Assembly (NCBI RefSeq): GCF_002873395.1
Contig: NZ_MCUV01000018.1
Coordinates: 1 to 64,000, forward strand
DNA from: Vibrio sp. 10N.286.49.B3
GTDB lineage: Bacteria; Pseudomonadota; Gammaproteobacteria; Enterobacterales; Vibrionaceae
Direction of reading: 5' to 3'
Length of the DNA: 64,000 nucleotides
Part shown: piece by piece, positions 1-9,474 of the stretch
Position numbering within the stretch: the first letter of the stretch is position 1
How the letters are laid out: the number at the start of each line of letters is the position of its first letter
Made by a program: the position numbers and the translations under genes
Notes under the pieces: generated by a model
Seen by the model: only the letters and a program-made list of their open reading frames with translations
What the model was told of the DNA's origin: nothing
The model's database searches: none

Positions 1-2784
1 ATTGTTCCGGATGCGGATTTCAATGGTGACATTGATATCAACTTTGATATCTCCGATGGCAACAACGTGGTGCAAGCTGAGGCGGACCTAACGGTTAACC
101 CAGTCAATGATGCACCGCAGTCGAATCCTATTGAGATTGGTGGTGTTGAAGATACAACAGTCCTTATTACTCAGCAAATGTTGCTAGAACAAGCAACGGA
201 TATAGATAACGCTGATGAAGATTTATCAGCCGTTGATCTTGTTATTGATGAGCAGTTTGGTGACCTAGTAGATAATGGCGATGGTACTTGGGCCTTTACT
301 CCAGTCGAAAACTTCAACGGTGATGTACCGATGGAGTTTGGTGTAAGTGACGGTGACCTAGTAACGACAGTCAACGGTAATCTTGATATTGCAGCGGTTA
401 ACGATGCACCAGATGCTCCGACGATAGAAATGCTAGGCGAAGAAGATCAGTTAATGGTGATAGACCCAGCCTTTATTACTGATCAAATAACTGACTTAGA
501 TGGTGATGAGGTTACATTAGAAGACATTACAGTCAAAGCACCGGCTAATGCGACATTAACTCAACAACCTGATGGTATGTACCACTTAGTTACCTCGCAA
601 GATTTCAACGGTATTGTTGAGCTAGGTTACACGGTAACGGATGGTGTGGATAGTGTTGATGGTTCACTGAACGTCGATGTGATTCCTGTTAATGATGCAC
701 CATTTAATACTGGTAATGCATTAATGGCCACGGATGAGGATGGTGCATTCACCTTTGATGCGGGCGACCTGATGAACCTATTTGGTGATATCGATACCGA
801 CAACTTAGTTGTGTCTCGTATCATTACACCAGAGGGGGAAGACGGTGGCGAAGTTACTGACAATGGTGATGGTACTTGGACCTTTACACCGACAGGAGAT
901 TTTGCAGGGGTTGCAGATCTACAAGTTATCGTAAGTGATGGAGAATTTGAAACCGCGCTTGATATACCGGTATATGTAAGACCTGTTGCTGATGGTGCCG
1001 TAATCAGTACCGATCATGATGGTCCGCTTGTCTTTGGTGAAGATACCACAGGGCATATGGGCTTGAATGTGGGCATGGTGGATGACTCTGAAACATTGAG
1101 TAACTTAGTCATGACTGGTTTCCCTGTTGGCTTTGAGGTTTCGGATGGTGTTAATACCGTTATGATTACAGAGCCAGGGCAATATATTGATATTACCGAG
1201 TGGGATGTATCAGATTTACAAATGACACCTCCACAAGATTTCCATGGTGAGTTTGATGTGACGGTAACAGCAACAACTGTTGACTATGGTGATGAGCCAG
1301 AGGAACTTGATGACGGTGTTGTGTCTGGTGACTTTGAAATGACAGCCGGTGATGCAATTATCCTGACGGCCGATGATCTGATGGCACTAGCTGAAAATGT
1401 TGATGTCGATGCAGGTGATGAAGTTAAGTTTGTACACTTAGCTGATAGAAGCCAAGGTGAGATGGTCGATAATGGTGATGGAACATGGACCTTTACACCA
1501 GCAGAAGGCTTTACTGGCGAAGTTGATATTGCTTATGTCATTGATAAAGATGGTGTACTTCATGACGAGCAAACGGGTGTCGTTGTTAATGAATCAGGAC
1601 CGGTTGAAAATGAAGCACCGGAAGTTGAATCTATTATCACAACCGATATTGAAGCTGGAGCAACATTAGAGTTTACCGATAGTGATATGTTGGCAAACCT
1701 AAGTGATGCCGAGGGTGATTCTCTTTCTATCCAATCAGTAAGTTTGATGGAAGGCGAAGGTATTATCGAGATGGATAATCAAGGTAATTACCAATTTACA
1801 CCAGCAGAAGGGTATACCGGAGATGTTCAAGTTGGCTTCATAGCGAGTGATGGTGAAAATCAAATTGAAAGTTTCTTCAATGTTAATATTGATGGAAGTA
1901 GTGAGATAAGTAACGATTACGCTATTTCTGACGATGGTTCATTTGTTATCCAAGAGGCACAGATCTTAGATGAGCTTGGTTTAAGCCCATCAGCAGAAGT
2001 GCTAGATGTTAATGATGAAAGTGGTGTTGGCTTCTTCGCAGAGTCTGGTGATGGTGAGTGGACATTCTGGCCTAATGATGACTTTACTGGTGAGTTACCG
2101 CTTAATGTCTCCGTTAATGATAATGGTACTGTTGAAGATCACAGTACAACCATTAATGTCGATACTGCTGCGACACCTGAAGCCGCCGCTGCTCAACAAA
2201 CAGATGAAGCTACGACTGAAGCGAGTGTGCAACCTGAAGCCGTTGTTACTGACGATAGTGTTGTTGCTGACGAGAGTGAAGAAGCTAACGATGCTGATGT
2301 TACTGCAGCACCTGGTGATACAATTTCAATTGCGATTCCAGATGAGGTCAGCGGTAATGACTCTGTCGACCATGTTGAAATGAGTGGGTTACCAGAAGGT
2401 TCAACAGTAAGTGGTGCGCTTGAAGGAAGTGATGGTAGTTACACGATAAGTGGCGACCTTAACCAATCTGTTAGCGTAGAACTTCCTGAGGGCTACCAAG
2501 GTACAAGTGATATTCAATTCCAAGGTTATGACGAGTTAGGTACTTCAGTCGATGGAGCAAGTGCTTCTGTTGAGGTTGAAGTTGACGACCAATACGCGAT
2601 GCAAGCATCTAGTGGTTCAGATCAACAACCTGATATGGCAGCGAGCGATAGTAGTGGTGGTGACTGGACAACATCTGGAGGCGAAGATGCAGGCGTTGAC
2701 TTCACTGATGACTCAGGTAGCTTCGATAATGATACACAAGGAGGTAATGACCTAGGCACGGATCTAGACCAAAACTCATTTTAA
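1..2784 (+). CDS. Cadherin-like tandem-repeat adhesin, 3' part (5' end outside window)
   Basis: The reading frame is open from base 1, so this is the C-terminal 927 residues of a larger protein; the GTG at 67 is only an internal codon. It is built from tandem domains of roughly 90-100 residues whose hallmark is a DNGDGTWTFTP core, then F-x-G, then a VSDG element and a VNDAP linker (cores near bases 271, 862, 1468, 1780 and 2047). This is the pattern of cadherin-like/Tandem-95 repeats in large secreted adhesins. The last 200 residues change to an Ala/Glu/Asp-rich linker, one further beta domain and a very acidic Gly/Asp/Ser tail ending in NSF. No RTX nonapeptide repeats are visible, but an acidic tail with a terminal aromatic residue fits type I secretion. 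The role is probably adhesion or biofilm; the secretion partner is not in the window. Confidence 0.85.
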   Translation: MVPDADFNGDIDINFDISDGNNVVQAEADLTVNPVNDAPQSNPIEIGGVEDTTVLITQQMLLEQATDIDNADEDLSAVDLVIDEQFGDLVDNGDGTWAFTPVENFNGDVPMEFGVSDGDLVTTVNGNLDIAAVNDAPDAPTIEMLGEEDQLMVIDPAFITDQITDLDGDEVTLEDITVKAPANATLTQQPDGMYHLVTSQDFNGIVELGYTVTDGVDSVDGSLNVDVIPVNDAPFNTGNALMATDEDGAFTFDAGDLMNLFGDIDTDNLVVSRIITPEGEDGGEVTDNGDGTWTFTPTGDFAGVADLQVIVSDGEFETALDIPVYVRPVADGAVISTDHDGPLVFGEDTTGHMGLNVGMVDDSETLSNLVMTGFPVGFEVSDGVNTVMITEPGQYIDITEWDVSDLQMTPPQDFHGEFDVTVTATTVDYGDEPEELDDGVVSGDFEMTAGDAIILTADDLMALAENVDVDAGDEVKFVHLADRSQGEMVDNGDGTWTFTPAEGFTGEVDIAYVIDKDGVLHDEQTGVVVNESGPVENEAPEVESIITTDIEAGATLEFTDSDMLANLSDAEGDSLSIQSVSLMEGEGIIEMDNQGNYQFTPAEGYTGDVQVGFIASDGENQIESFFNVNIDGSSEISNDYAISDDGSFVIQEAQILDELGLSPSAEVLDVNDESGVGFFAESGDGEWTFWPNDDFTGELPLNVSVNDNGTVEDHSTTINVDTAATPEAAAAQQTDEATTEASVQPEAVVTDDSVVADESEEANDADVTAAPGDTISIAIPDEVSGNDSVDHVEMSGLPEGSTVSGALEGSDGSYTISGDLNQSVSVELPEGYQGTSDIQFQGYDELGTSVDGASASVEVEVDDQYAMQASSGSDQQPDMAASDSSGGDWTTSGGEDAGVDFTDDSGSFDNDTQGGNDLGTDLDQNSF

Positions 2785-2821
2785 ATAAACTGAGTAGATT
2801 GTTACCTAGGTAATACCAACC

Positions 2822-2873
2822 AAAAAGCTCCAGTGTTTTTCTTTCAGGTCGAAAGTTAACACTGGAGCTTTTC
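2822..2873. terminator. Bidirectional terminator between convergent genes
   Basis: A perfect 15-bp inverted repeat (2823-2837 and 2858-2872, core AAGCTCCAGTGTT) has A-rich and T-rich edges. It lies between the adhesin stop and the 3' end of the minus-strand barrel gene, so it can stop transcription from both sides. Confidence 0.8.
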
Positions 2874-2885
2874 TATGTATCAAGT

Positions 2886-4565
2886 TTAGAAGCGATAACC
2901 TAGGCTTAATGTTACTGAGTTTCTAGACTCACCTTTATTATACAAGGCAGTCAGGTTGTAATGCTTGCCTAATTGTTTATTAACACCAACCATGTAAGCC
3001 CACTTATTAAGGTCAACACCGACATTATAAGTAAAGGTCTCACCACCAATTTCAATGCCATCTAACTTTCCAGACATGTAAGGTTTCAAGCCCTGATATT
3101 CAGCACCAACAAACACCTGTGTTCTATAATCGACAAGTTGATAACCGATCATTGGTTGTACCGTTAAAATGCCATCGCCCCAGGTATCACTTCCTTTCAA
3201 ACGAGTCATTGAGTAGGTGCCATTGAGTGAGGCAAAAAATTCACGGTAGCCAACAGATAATGTCGTTCCAGCACCAAGCACATCATATTCTAAATGTAGT
3301 GGTAAATTCACTCTGCCAGGGTTACATAGTGCCGATAACTCATTACAAAAAGCATTACCTAAACCAGGGACTCTATTGTTTAATTGATTTTTTATTTCTT
3401 CGCCAATAGCACCTGTGTATTTTCCGTTAACATTGGCATCAATATTTACTTTACCTAGGATTCCGTAGACATTCCAAAATGGTAAAATATAGAGATCGCC
3501 ACGAAGTGATAAACTTTCTGCTTTTACCGTAGCAAAAGACTCTTCTGGATCAAAAATGTCATTTAGGTCGAGATCCATAACGTTTAAATCCGTAAAGCCT
3601 AGGTTCATATCTTGGTTACGGTATGCAACAGAAATACCATAAGGCAGTGGAATATCAATACCCTTACGGCGAACAATATCACCCATCAGTGGGAATATAC
3701 GATCAAGTTTAACGCTTTCTTCTCTAATGCGAGGATCGGATACTACTGATAGTAACTCCTCGTCCAGCACTGTTACTCCAGTTTCATCGCCATAGTAAGC
3801 AATAGGCTTAATATTCAATGCTAAATTTAGCGGTTGTTGTTTTTTATTATTACTTATACCGCTAACAACCACTTGTTTATTTTCAATAATCACTTGACCA
3901 TTTTTAAGTGTTTGGAAAGTGACATCTTGTCGGTATGAATTAATTTTATAGTTATCATAGTAAAATGGTTTTGAGTTGGAGATAACCATACCGACCGGGA
4001 TATTATTCTTAATTGTAATCTCGGCATTCATGAAGCGAAAGTACGCAATATCCTGCGGTAATCCATACTTTGAATAATTGAATGATATGACAGCACTATT
4101 ATCATCAAGATCTTTAGCCGATACAGATGAAGGATCATAGCTTTGTGCATAGTCACGTAAACGGTACTCAGTACGAGTGTTTTTTTCTATTTCGGCAATA
4201 ACATCTTCACCCTTAGCAAGTTTCTCAGGGTTGTATTTAATACGTAAATCGATGTTACCTTTAGCATCCGTACTCTGAATTAAAAAAGCTTCTGAGTCTC
4301 GAACGTCATCGCCGATACGAATACTGCGAGTAATATGTTCAACAAGGTGATCACCTTGGCTGAGAGAGCTTAAGCCTAATTTAGGTAAATCATCAGCAAT
4401 ACCATAGTATTGGAATATAACTTGACCATTGTTGATTATTTCATCAGAGGTGCTTATATCGTCATTAGCAATAACATTGTTTGAAAAGTTAAATAAAGTA
4501 CTTGTCGCAATGATGATTATTGAATACTTGAAAGAGAACGATTTTAAATTTTGCATTATTGCCAT
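2886..4565 (-). CDS. Outer-membrane beta-barrel protein, family not recognised
   Basis: The protein is about 559 residues from the chosen ATG at 4565, which has GGGA 7 bases upstream; an ATG at 4556 is the alternative, and the frame stays open to 4625. The N-terminus is a hydrophobic leader ending NNVIA, a typical signal-peptidase I site. The first half is a mixed polar region. The second half (from about residue 330) has alternating amphipathic strands rich in Gly/Tyr and ends in LGYRF, a terminal Phe as expected of BAM-assembled barrels. Two cysteines (FCNELSALCN) could form an extracellular-loop disulfide. It lies convergent with the adhesin gene and about 300 bp downstream of a DUF1656 gene on the same strand. 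I cannot name a family; the solitary autotransporter barrels of vibrios are one possibility. Confidence 0.7.
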   Translation of the reverse strand: MAIMQNLKSFSFKYSIIIIATSTLFNFSNNVIANDDISTSDEIINNGQVIFQYYGIADDLPKLGLSSLSQGDHLVEHITRSIRIGDDVRDSEAFLIQSTDAKGNIDLRIKYNPEKLAKGEDVIAEIEKNTRTEYRLRDYAQSYDPSSVSAKDLDDNSAVISFNYSKYGLPQDIAYFRFMNAEITIKNNIPVGMVISNSKPFYYDNYKINSYRQDVTFQTLKNGQVIIENKQVVVSGISNNKKQQPLNLALNIKPIAYYGDETGVTVLDEELLSVVSDPRIREESVKLDRIFPLMGDIVRRKGIDIPLPYGISVAYRNQDMNLGFTDLNVMDLDLNDIFDPEESFATVKAESLSLRGDLYILPFWNVYGILGKVNIDANVNGKYTGAIGEEIKNQLNNRVPGLGNAFCNELSALCNPGRVNLPLHLEYDVLGAGTTLSVGYREFFASLNGTYSMTRLKGSDTWGDGILTVQPMIGYQLVDYRTQVFVGAEYQGLKPYMSGKLDGIEIGGETFTYNVGVDLNKWAYMVGVNKQLGKHYNLTALYNKGESRNSVTLSLGYRF

Positions 4566-4860
4566 TTTAGTATCCCACTGAAAATTCGTCCTTTGAGTCT
4601 TCAGCGATGTTTTTTCAGCTGCCATACCTTGTGCAACTGTAGGAAGATATCAGTATGTGAAGTACTTATGTGTGAGCTAAAATCAATTCACATTATGCTG
4701 TTATACGCTTGATATGACTACTATAACGAGAAGTCACTAGGTTAAGTGAATCGCTTATGACGGATCTTATCCTCACTTATCAAATTAGCCCTAACCAATA
4801 ACGGATTGCGCTAGTTTGTGAGTGAATCAAGAGATGATCTGTAAGTTTTATAAACAGTGT
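4566..4860. other. Intergenic leader region upstream of barrel gene
   Basis: About 295 bases with stop codons in all frames I read and no recognisable RNA or repeat. It probably holds the promoter of the minus-strand barrel gene. No strong operator palindrome was seen. Confidence 0.4.
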
Positions 4861-5064
4861 TTATATGACGAGAATAAATTGGGCAATGATTGATGAAAAT
4901 ATCACTAGAAGGCTGAGTTCGGCTATAGCAGGAGCAGCGATATACTTATAAAGCCCTAGCTTTATCATAATATGGCTCACGCTATACGTTGATAAGTAAG
5001 CGAGAGTTAAAACAATAAGCAAAGGTGATAAATAGATTTCACCAAAAACAATTTCTTGGGGCAT
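4861..5064 (-). CDS. DUF1656 (AaeX/YdhI-like) small inner-membrane protein
   Basis: A 67-residue protein that opens MPQEIVFGEIYLSPLL and then has two hydrophobic helices around a GLYKYIAAPAIAEL loop. This matches the DUF1656 pattern, where an N-terminal P-x-E-I-x-x-G-E-I/V-Y-L/F-P-P-L is followed by two membrane spans and L-Y. The length matches AaeX (67 residues). Members normally precede an HlyD-type adaptor and an FUSC-type aromatic acid efflux pump. Here neither partner is present: upstream is an AraC regulator and downstream an outer-membrane barrel. The ribosome site is weak. It may be a relic of an aae-like operon or may work with pump parts elsewhere. Confidence 0.65.
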   Translation of the reverse strand: MPQEIVFGEIYLSPLLIVLTLAYLSTYSVSHIMIKLGLYKYIAAPAIAELSLLVIFSSIIAQFILVI

Positions 5065-5126
5065 GCTTAACTCGTAAAAAGAGGTGACAAGGATAGTTAG
5101 CTTATACCGTAAGGTAATAAATATAT

Positions 5127-5163
5127 CCTCGTTTATGTAGGATCATACCCATCATAAACGAGG
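5127..5163 (-). terminator. Hairpin downstream of the AraC-family gene
   Basis: A perfect 11-bp inverted repeat (5127-5137 and 5153-5163, CCTCGTTTATG/CATAAACGAGG) lies just beyond the stop of the minus-strand AraC gene. It has no clear T-run, so it may be a weak terminator or an mRNA-stabilising hairpin. Confidence 0.5.
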
Positions 5164-5183
5164 TTTATACTTCTAAACTTTCA

Positions 5184-6209
5184 TTAATGAGTCGCACGAT
5201 CACGATATTGTGCGGCTGTCATGCTTTCCCAACGTTTGAAGGCTCGGTTAAAATTAGCTACATCATTGTAGCCACAAGCAAAGGCTATATCTTCAATCGT
5301 CTTATTAATCTGAGTTGTCAAAAGATAAATAGCATGCTCACGCCTAACTTTATCTCTAATATCAATAAACTTAGTACTCTGTTTATCAAGTATTCGTTGT
5401 ATTGTTCTTGGACTCATATTAACTAAGTTAGCAAACCAGCGAATTGTAAATTGTGGCAGTAGGGCATAACTTGCAATGACCTTTTCCAAATTCCAGCTTG
5501 GCATTTCAGTTTGTGGTAGAGCACTTTGATAGAAAAAACCTTCAGGGAGGCTAATTGCACCAAAGCTTTTATTACCTTGAATAATATCTGGTTCAGGAAA
5601 GAAAAGCTCAAACGCCTTACTTTTATCTGTACTGTTGTTATTCATCCAAATTATATCAGGCTTCCAATTATCACCGATATAAGATTGTAGCATGCGTATT
5701 AGGCTGATAGTTCGATATTGCTCAACATGCATTTGTCCAGAGGTACTTGGTGAAAAATAGCCTTTATGACAAATAAAGTAACGACCATCGATGTATTCCA
5801 CCCAAGCACTGACGTGATTACTCAGCATTTTCACAGCAGGGAGTAAACCGTTGATAAAAGTATTCAAATCATGGCTATTTTTAATGTTGGTTGATATGCA
5901 CTGAGGTAAGTCATTGACTGTTACGTGACTTGCCACGTTAAAGCCTAAATTACTATCATACAGCTTCGCCATTTTACTAATGAATAGCATCAGGCTTTCG
6001 GATACTAAGCGATGAGTAGAATCAGAGGTTAGGCTTGGCAGTTCGCATTCAGTCGCAATAGTTTGCCAGTCCCAACCTTTGTGTTCAAAATATTGGATGA
6101 AAGGAGCTAAATTGTTATAAGTGCTGATAGCAAGGTCAGAGTTTTTTTGTGTACGACCAACAATTTGACCTATATTTGGTACTATCGATTCTGTAGAACA
6201 ACTTAACAT
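5184..6209 (-). CDS. AraC/XylS-family transcriptional regulator
   Basis: The protein is 341 residues from the ATG at 6209, chosen because a GGAG lies 8 bases upstream; the frame itself opens at 6248. The C-terminal third holds two helix-turn-helix motifs of the AraC family, with MSPRTIQRIL for the first recognition helix and IAFACGYNDVANFNRAFKRW for the second. The N-terminal about 200 residues, with a conserved HV-x-W-V-like segment and a QYRTISLIRML stretch, resemble the arabinose-binding-like sensor domain of OruR/ArgR-type activators. It lies directly downstream of the DcaP-like porin gene on the same strand (about 100 bp apart), so it may control that porin or share its transcript. The ligand is unknown. 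Confidence 0.85.
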   Translation of the reverse strand: MLSCSTESIVPNIGQIVGRTQKNSDLAISTYNNLAPFIQYFEHKGWDWQTIATECELPSLTSDSTHRLVSESLMLFISKMAKLYDSNLGFNVASHVTVNDLPQCISTNIKNSHDLNTFINGLLPAVKMLSNHVSAWVEYIDGRYFICHKGYFSPSTSGQMHVEQYRTISLIRMLQSYIGDNWKPDIIWMNNNSTDKSKAFELFFPEPDIIQGNKSFGAISLPEGFFYQSALPQTEMPSWNLEKVIASYALLPQFTIRWFANLVNMSPRTIQRILDKQSTKFIDIRDKVRREHAIYLLTTQINKTIEDIAFACGYNDVANFNRAFKRWESMTAAQYRDRATH

Positions 6210-6310
6210 GATTATGACTCCATATATTTTGCTAATATATGCTTTCATTCCATGAATGACGATAATTTATCGTTGCCACCTTGGCACTTTATTTAATTTA
6301 GATTATACCG

Positions 6311-7483
6311 CTAAAACTTCCAGTTAACACCCATACTGACACGGTGGTTTTCTCGGTCTTTACCAGACAAACGCTCATAATATGAGTAATTATACTCTAA
6401 ACCAAGTGTTACATTCTCATACGCGTCCCATAATACGTTTGCGACCGCATATTGAGTGTAAGTAAATGTGTCTTTGTCTGATGCTTCTGAAGACTCTTGG
6501 AACTCCAACGGATCGGTTGATGCTGAGCCAACGCCGAATACAGATAAAACACTTGGTGACCAAGTGCGAGTATACGCCGCCATGGCCCCTTTAGTTTTAC
6601 GAAGTTCAAGCTTCTTCTCTGTATCATTCCAAGTTGCGCCAGTGTCTTGTGTACCAAGAATGTAACGATCAACACCTTTACCTTGGAAGCCAATAATTGA
6701 GAACTTATGGCCTGGTGTCAAATTGTAGACAGCAGACGCTTGTACAGCATAACCGAAAGTATCTTCCTCTTTATCGTTATAGTGCATGGTCTTCTCAGCA
6801 AGTAAGCCAGATAGATACACATGACCTTGATCAGAGAAATCCCAATCAATAGCACCGATTAGATCAATAGTTGATTTATTGCGGTCAATATTATCAATAT
6901 TTTCTTTATCTTCAGGGTCGTAGCTATAGCTAATATCAGCATTGCTGCCATCTTCCAAGGCAAGATGGTATTTGAACGTGTCAAAAGATTGTGTCCAACG
7001 AACCAATGGTTGACGCATAAAAGCAACGCCACTGAAGGTTGCTTCAGTCACTGAAGGTGGAAGGTTGCGTAAATCCATCAATGTCGACCAAGTTTGACCC
7101 GCAGTAACTTGACCTACGCCGTTGTCCCAGCGTAAGTAAGCCTCACGTACTCTTGGGCTTACGTTTGAGTTGTTTGATGCATTGAAGTCCATAACATAAC
7201 GAGCAGAAAGCGTTGAACCATCGTGCATAGAGCGTTTAACACCAGCACTTACTTGAGACAGAGTAACATCTAACTTGTTATCACCGTGGGTACTCTTGCC
7301 GTATAGTGTATTCGCTGGGATGTTTACGCCTGCACCAGAGATATTACTGTCAAGAAGAAGTACAGTGTTGATTGAGCCACCAAAATTATACTCCATTTCA
7401 CCAGCAGAAAGAGCAGGAGTCGAAAGCAATAGCGCTGAAGTTGCCAGTGCAATCTTTGTTATTGTCATGTTTTTATCAGTCAT
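6311..7483 (-). CDS. DcaP-like trimeric outer-membrane porin
   Basis: A 390-residue protein with a signal peptide (cleavage near ALSA-GEMEY) and a beta-barrel ending in VNWKF. The segment TAGQTWSTLMDLRNLPPSVTE (residues about 123-143) is characteristic of the DcaP family, porins that admit small acidic solutes and were first tied to dicarboxylate uptake in Acinetobacter. The rest alternates amphipathic strands with Asp/Asn-rich loops. ATGs at 7483 and 7468 are both possible; 7468 gives the tighter signal peptide (MTITKIALATS). Neither has a clear ribosome site. It probably feeds periplasmic substrate to an inner-membrane carrier; the adjacent AraC gene is a candidate regulator. Confidence 0.8.
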   Translation of the reverse strand: MTDKNMTITKIALATSALLLSTPALSAGEMEYNFGGSINTVLLLDSNISGAGVNIPANTLYGKSTHGDNKLDVTLSQVSAGVKRSMHDGSTLSARYVMDFNASNNSNVSPRVREAYLRWDNGVGQVTAGQTWSTLMDLRNLPPSVTEATFSGVAFMRQPLVRWTQSFDTFKYHLALEDGSNADISYSYDPEDKENIDNIDRNKSTIDLIGAIDWDFSDQGHVYLSGLLAEKTMHYNDKEEDTFGYAVQASAVYNLTPGHKFSIIGFQGKGVDRYILGTQDTGATWNDTEKKLELRKTKGAMAAYTRTWSPSVLSVFGVGSASTDPLEFQESSEASDKDTFTYTQYAVANVLWDAYENVTLGLEYNYSYYERLSGKDRENHRVSMGVNWKF

Positions 7484-7995
7484 AAAATGTTTACATCAAA
7501 AAGGGGGAATAAAAACGGAATGAGATATTAATCACTATCAAACGATATGTTGTGTAATCTAATTGCTCGTTAGCTAAAACTTATTGCTTGGTAATGGTAG
7601 CAACATGAGCACTATTACAAGCTGTAAGCTCGATATCTAGAGAAGGGAAACGTTGTTTTCCATTTTTAAACTCTAAGATTTCGATTTAAGTTGCAGCGAA
7701 GATTACGTATATCAAGGGATCTGGGATAGGTCATTTGGTGACACTTGATGGGGAGTGTGATGCTTATTGATAATTTAGCTATTAATAGCCATTTACAATC
7801 GATAATAACGTTAAACATGTGAATGATATTTTGACATATATATCGCCTGATATCGCAAAAGCGGATACAACTTAGACCGCTGGCGCTAAATGACCTGTTT
7901 TTTGCTTAGGACAAGGGGTATGTTGCGCGAACTTTTTTTGGTGTTGGTTTGCATTTTTTATTTACCTTCACATCCCCGTTTAATTAGGTAGTTTC
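7484..7995. other. Divergent intergenic region between two outer-membrane protein genes
   Basis: A 512-base gap between the minus-strand porin and a plus-strand barrel gene, expected to carry both promoters. A TTGACA hexamer at about 7832 and an ATATCGCCTGATATCGC partial palindrome just after it are the only motifs that stand out. No ORF longer than about 20 codons, RNA gene or repeat was seen. Confidence 0.4.
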
Positions 7996-8736
7996 ATGTC
8001 ACAAAATATGCGTTTATATCCATTAGTTATTAGCTTAGCTATGGTATCTGGTGTTGCTATTTCAGCAGACCAAGATGAAAAGAACCCAGAAGATCCAACA
8101 AAAATCATCACTAAAGTTGGTGTGGGGTACTCTAATGAAAAAGCAACAATTTCAGGCTCATTAGGTCTTGATGATGCGCGTATGGTTAACGCGACAATTA
8201 ACCAAGATGCATCAGAGTGGAGTTTAGGTGGTTCATGGCTATTTGATGCAGGCATCTTAAATTTCAACTTCAGAAAAACAACCTACGATGATGACTCTCA
8301 CAATACATCATATAACTTAGGTTCATTCATTCCACTAAGCTATTTTGATTTCACTCCAGGTGGTTGGCAGCCATTTATCACGGGTGGCTATAGTTATAAT
8401 AAAGGTGAAATTAAGAATTATGATTATGTTTCACCAGTGGCGACTATTGAGCCTTTAGAGTTTACGGCGCAAACCAACGAATTCAACGAAATGAGCAACC
8501 ATGCTGTGTATTTAGGTGCTTTTGCATTTAAACCTTGGAATGAGCACTGGACAACGATGGCATTTTTAGGCACAACACAAGGCTCAAAAGATATGTCAGT
8601 TTATTGGGCGGGCATTGGTGCGAGCTATCGTATTAATAAGCACAACTCGTTTAATATCTTTGGTGTTGCATCAGATAGCTCTATTTACGGTGGAGAAGAG
8701 AAACTGAGCGTGAATTACCGCTACGAGTTTAATTAA
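7996..8736 (+). CDS. Predicted outer-membrane beta-barrel protein, unknown function
   Basis: A 246-residue protein with a signal peptide (cleavage near VAISA-DQDEK) followed by regular amphipathic strands such as KVGVGYSNEKATISGSLGL and HNSFNIFGVASDS, ending NYRYEFN. The size and strand pattern suggest an 8- to 12-stranded barrel. The C-terminal residue is Asn after Phe, slightly off the usual terminal aromatic. An AGGT lies about 8 bases before the ATG. It is divergent from the DcaP-like porin and convergent with the glycine-zipper gene. I do not recognise the family. Confidence 0.65.
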   Translation: MSQNMRLYPLVISLAMVSGVAISADQDEKNPEDPTKIITKVGVGYSNEKATISGSLGLDDARMVNATINQDASEWSLGGSWLFDAGILNFNFRKTTYDDDSHNTSYNLGSFIPLSYFDFTPGGWQPFITGGYSYNKGEIKNYDYVSPVATIEPLEFTAQTNEFNEMSNHAVYLGAFAFKPWNEHWTTMAFLGTTQGSKDMSVYWAGIGASYRINKHNSFNIFGVASDSSIYGGEEKLSVNYRYEFN

Positions 8737-8737
8737 T

Positions 8738-8797
8738 AAAAAAACCGGACAAAGCCTAATATCATCGTTCAATAAGAAAGATTATATTAAGCTTTGT
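8738..8797 (-). terminator. Terminator of the glycine-zipper gene
   Basis: A 14-bp stem (8749-8762 with 8784-8797) has one position that is a G-U wobble when read on the minus strand and an A-C mismatch on the plus strand. On the minus strand it is followed within a few bases by a run of seven T, so it serves the minus-strand gene best. Confidence 0.65.
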
Positions 8798-8804
8798 ATT
8801 TATG

Positions 8805-9209
8805 TCAGTTTAGAACTCTGTAACCTCGCCCAACCATGCAGTTATGCATAACATTTTGCTGCTGATAACTATAATTTTGTTCAACTTGCTTTTTTTCAGC
8901 ACTATGTTTTAAAGCACCACCAATCAAACCAATACCTGCACCGATCTTTGCGCCTTTAGATCCACTTCCACCAGAAATTGCTCCACCAGCTGCTCCTAAT
9001 GCAGCCCCTTTAGCTGTTGAACCTAAGGCGTCATGAGCAAAAGAATCAGTACCTTCTGCATTAACTTGGTGAGAAATTTGTTCACATTCATACATATCAG
9101 CATGATACTTTTCAGTGTCAACTCCCTTAGTATCGACAATAACATTAGCATAGACTTGTAAGGGTAGAAGCAATAGACACATTATATTTAACAGCTTGAA
9201 GTTATTCAT
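8805..9209 (-). CDS. Glycine-zipper envelope protein
   Basis: A 134-residue exported protein with a leader ending QVYA-NVIVD. Residues about 65-100 form a glycine zipper (GSTAKGAALGAAGGAISGG, then GAKIGAGIGLIGGAL), a membrane-inserting motif seen in SlyB/YmgG-like and OmpA-adjacent envelope proteins. Cysteines near the start (YECEQIS) and end (HNCMVGRGY) may pair; a closing C-M-x-x-R-G-Y is frequent in this group. A glycine zipper usually indicates membrane association or oligomerisation. It is a single-gene unit convergent with the barrel gene. The precise role is unknown. Confidence 0.7.
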   Translation of the reverse strand: MNNFKLLNIMCLLLLPLQVYANVIVDTKGVDTEKYHADMYECEQISHQVNAEGTDSFAHDALGSTAKGAALGAAGGAISGGSGSKGAKIGAGIGLIGGALKHSAEKKQVEQNYSYQQQNVMHNCMVGRGYRVLN

Positions 9210-9474
9210 ATGGACTCTATCTATAATTCAATGAGAGTGTAAATATAGCGTCCTATTTGCTATTACTAATATCATGTATGTTTGATTCAATCCTTCAAAT
9301 CTTTTTCTGTTTGCGTACCTTGATGCGGGAGGTGCTCAAAATAGGAAGGGTTTGATCCATCATTTATGATTCACCCATTAAAAGTTAAACTTGTAGAATT
9401 AAATAAATCAATCAGTTGAACTAATTACATGCTTTGCCTACAGTATTATCAGGTGAATTTGAAAGAGAATAATA

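Noticed and set aside
250..2130. Repeated DNA at the left end considered as a CRISPR or satellite array
   Set aside because: The repeats are protein-level cadherin-like units with variable spacing and no identical short DNA repeats.
1457..2755. Several out-of-phase ORFs (e.g. 1457-1669, 2006-2383, 2552-2755) inside the adhesin gene
   Set aside because: They overlap a clear repeat-protein reading frame, have skewed composition (Leu/Met-rich) and no ribosome sites.
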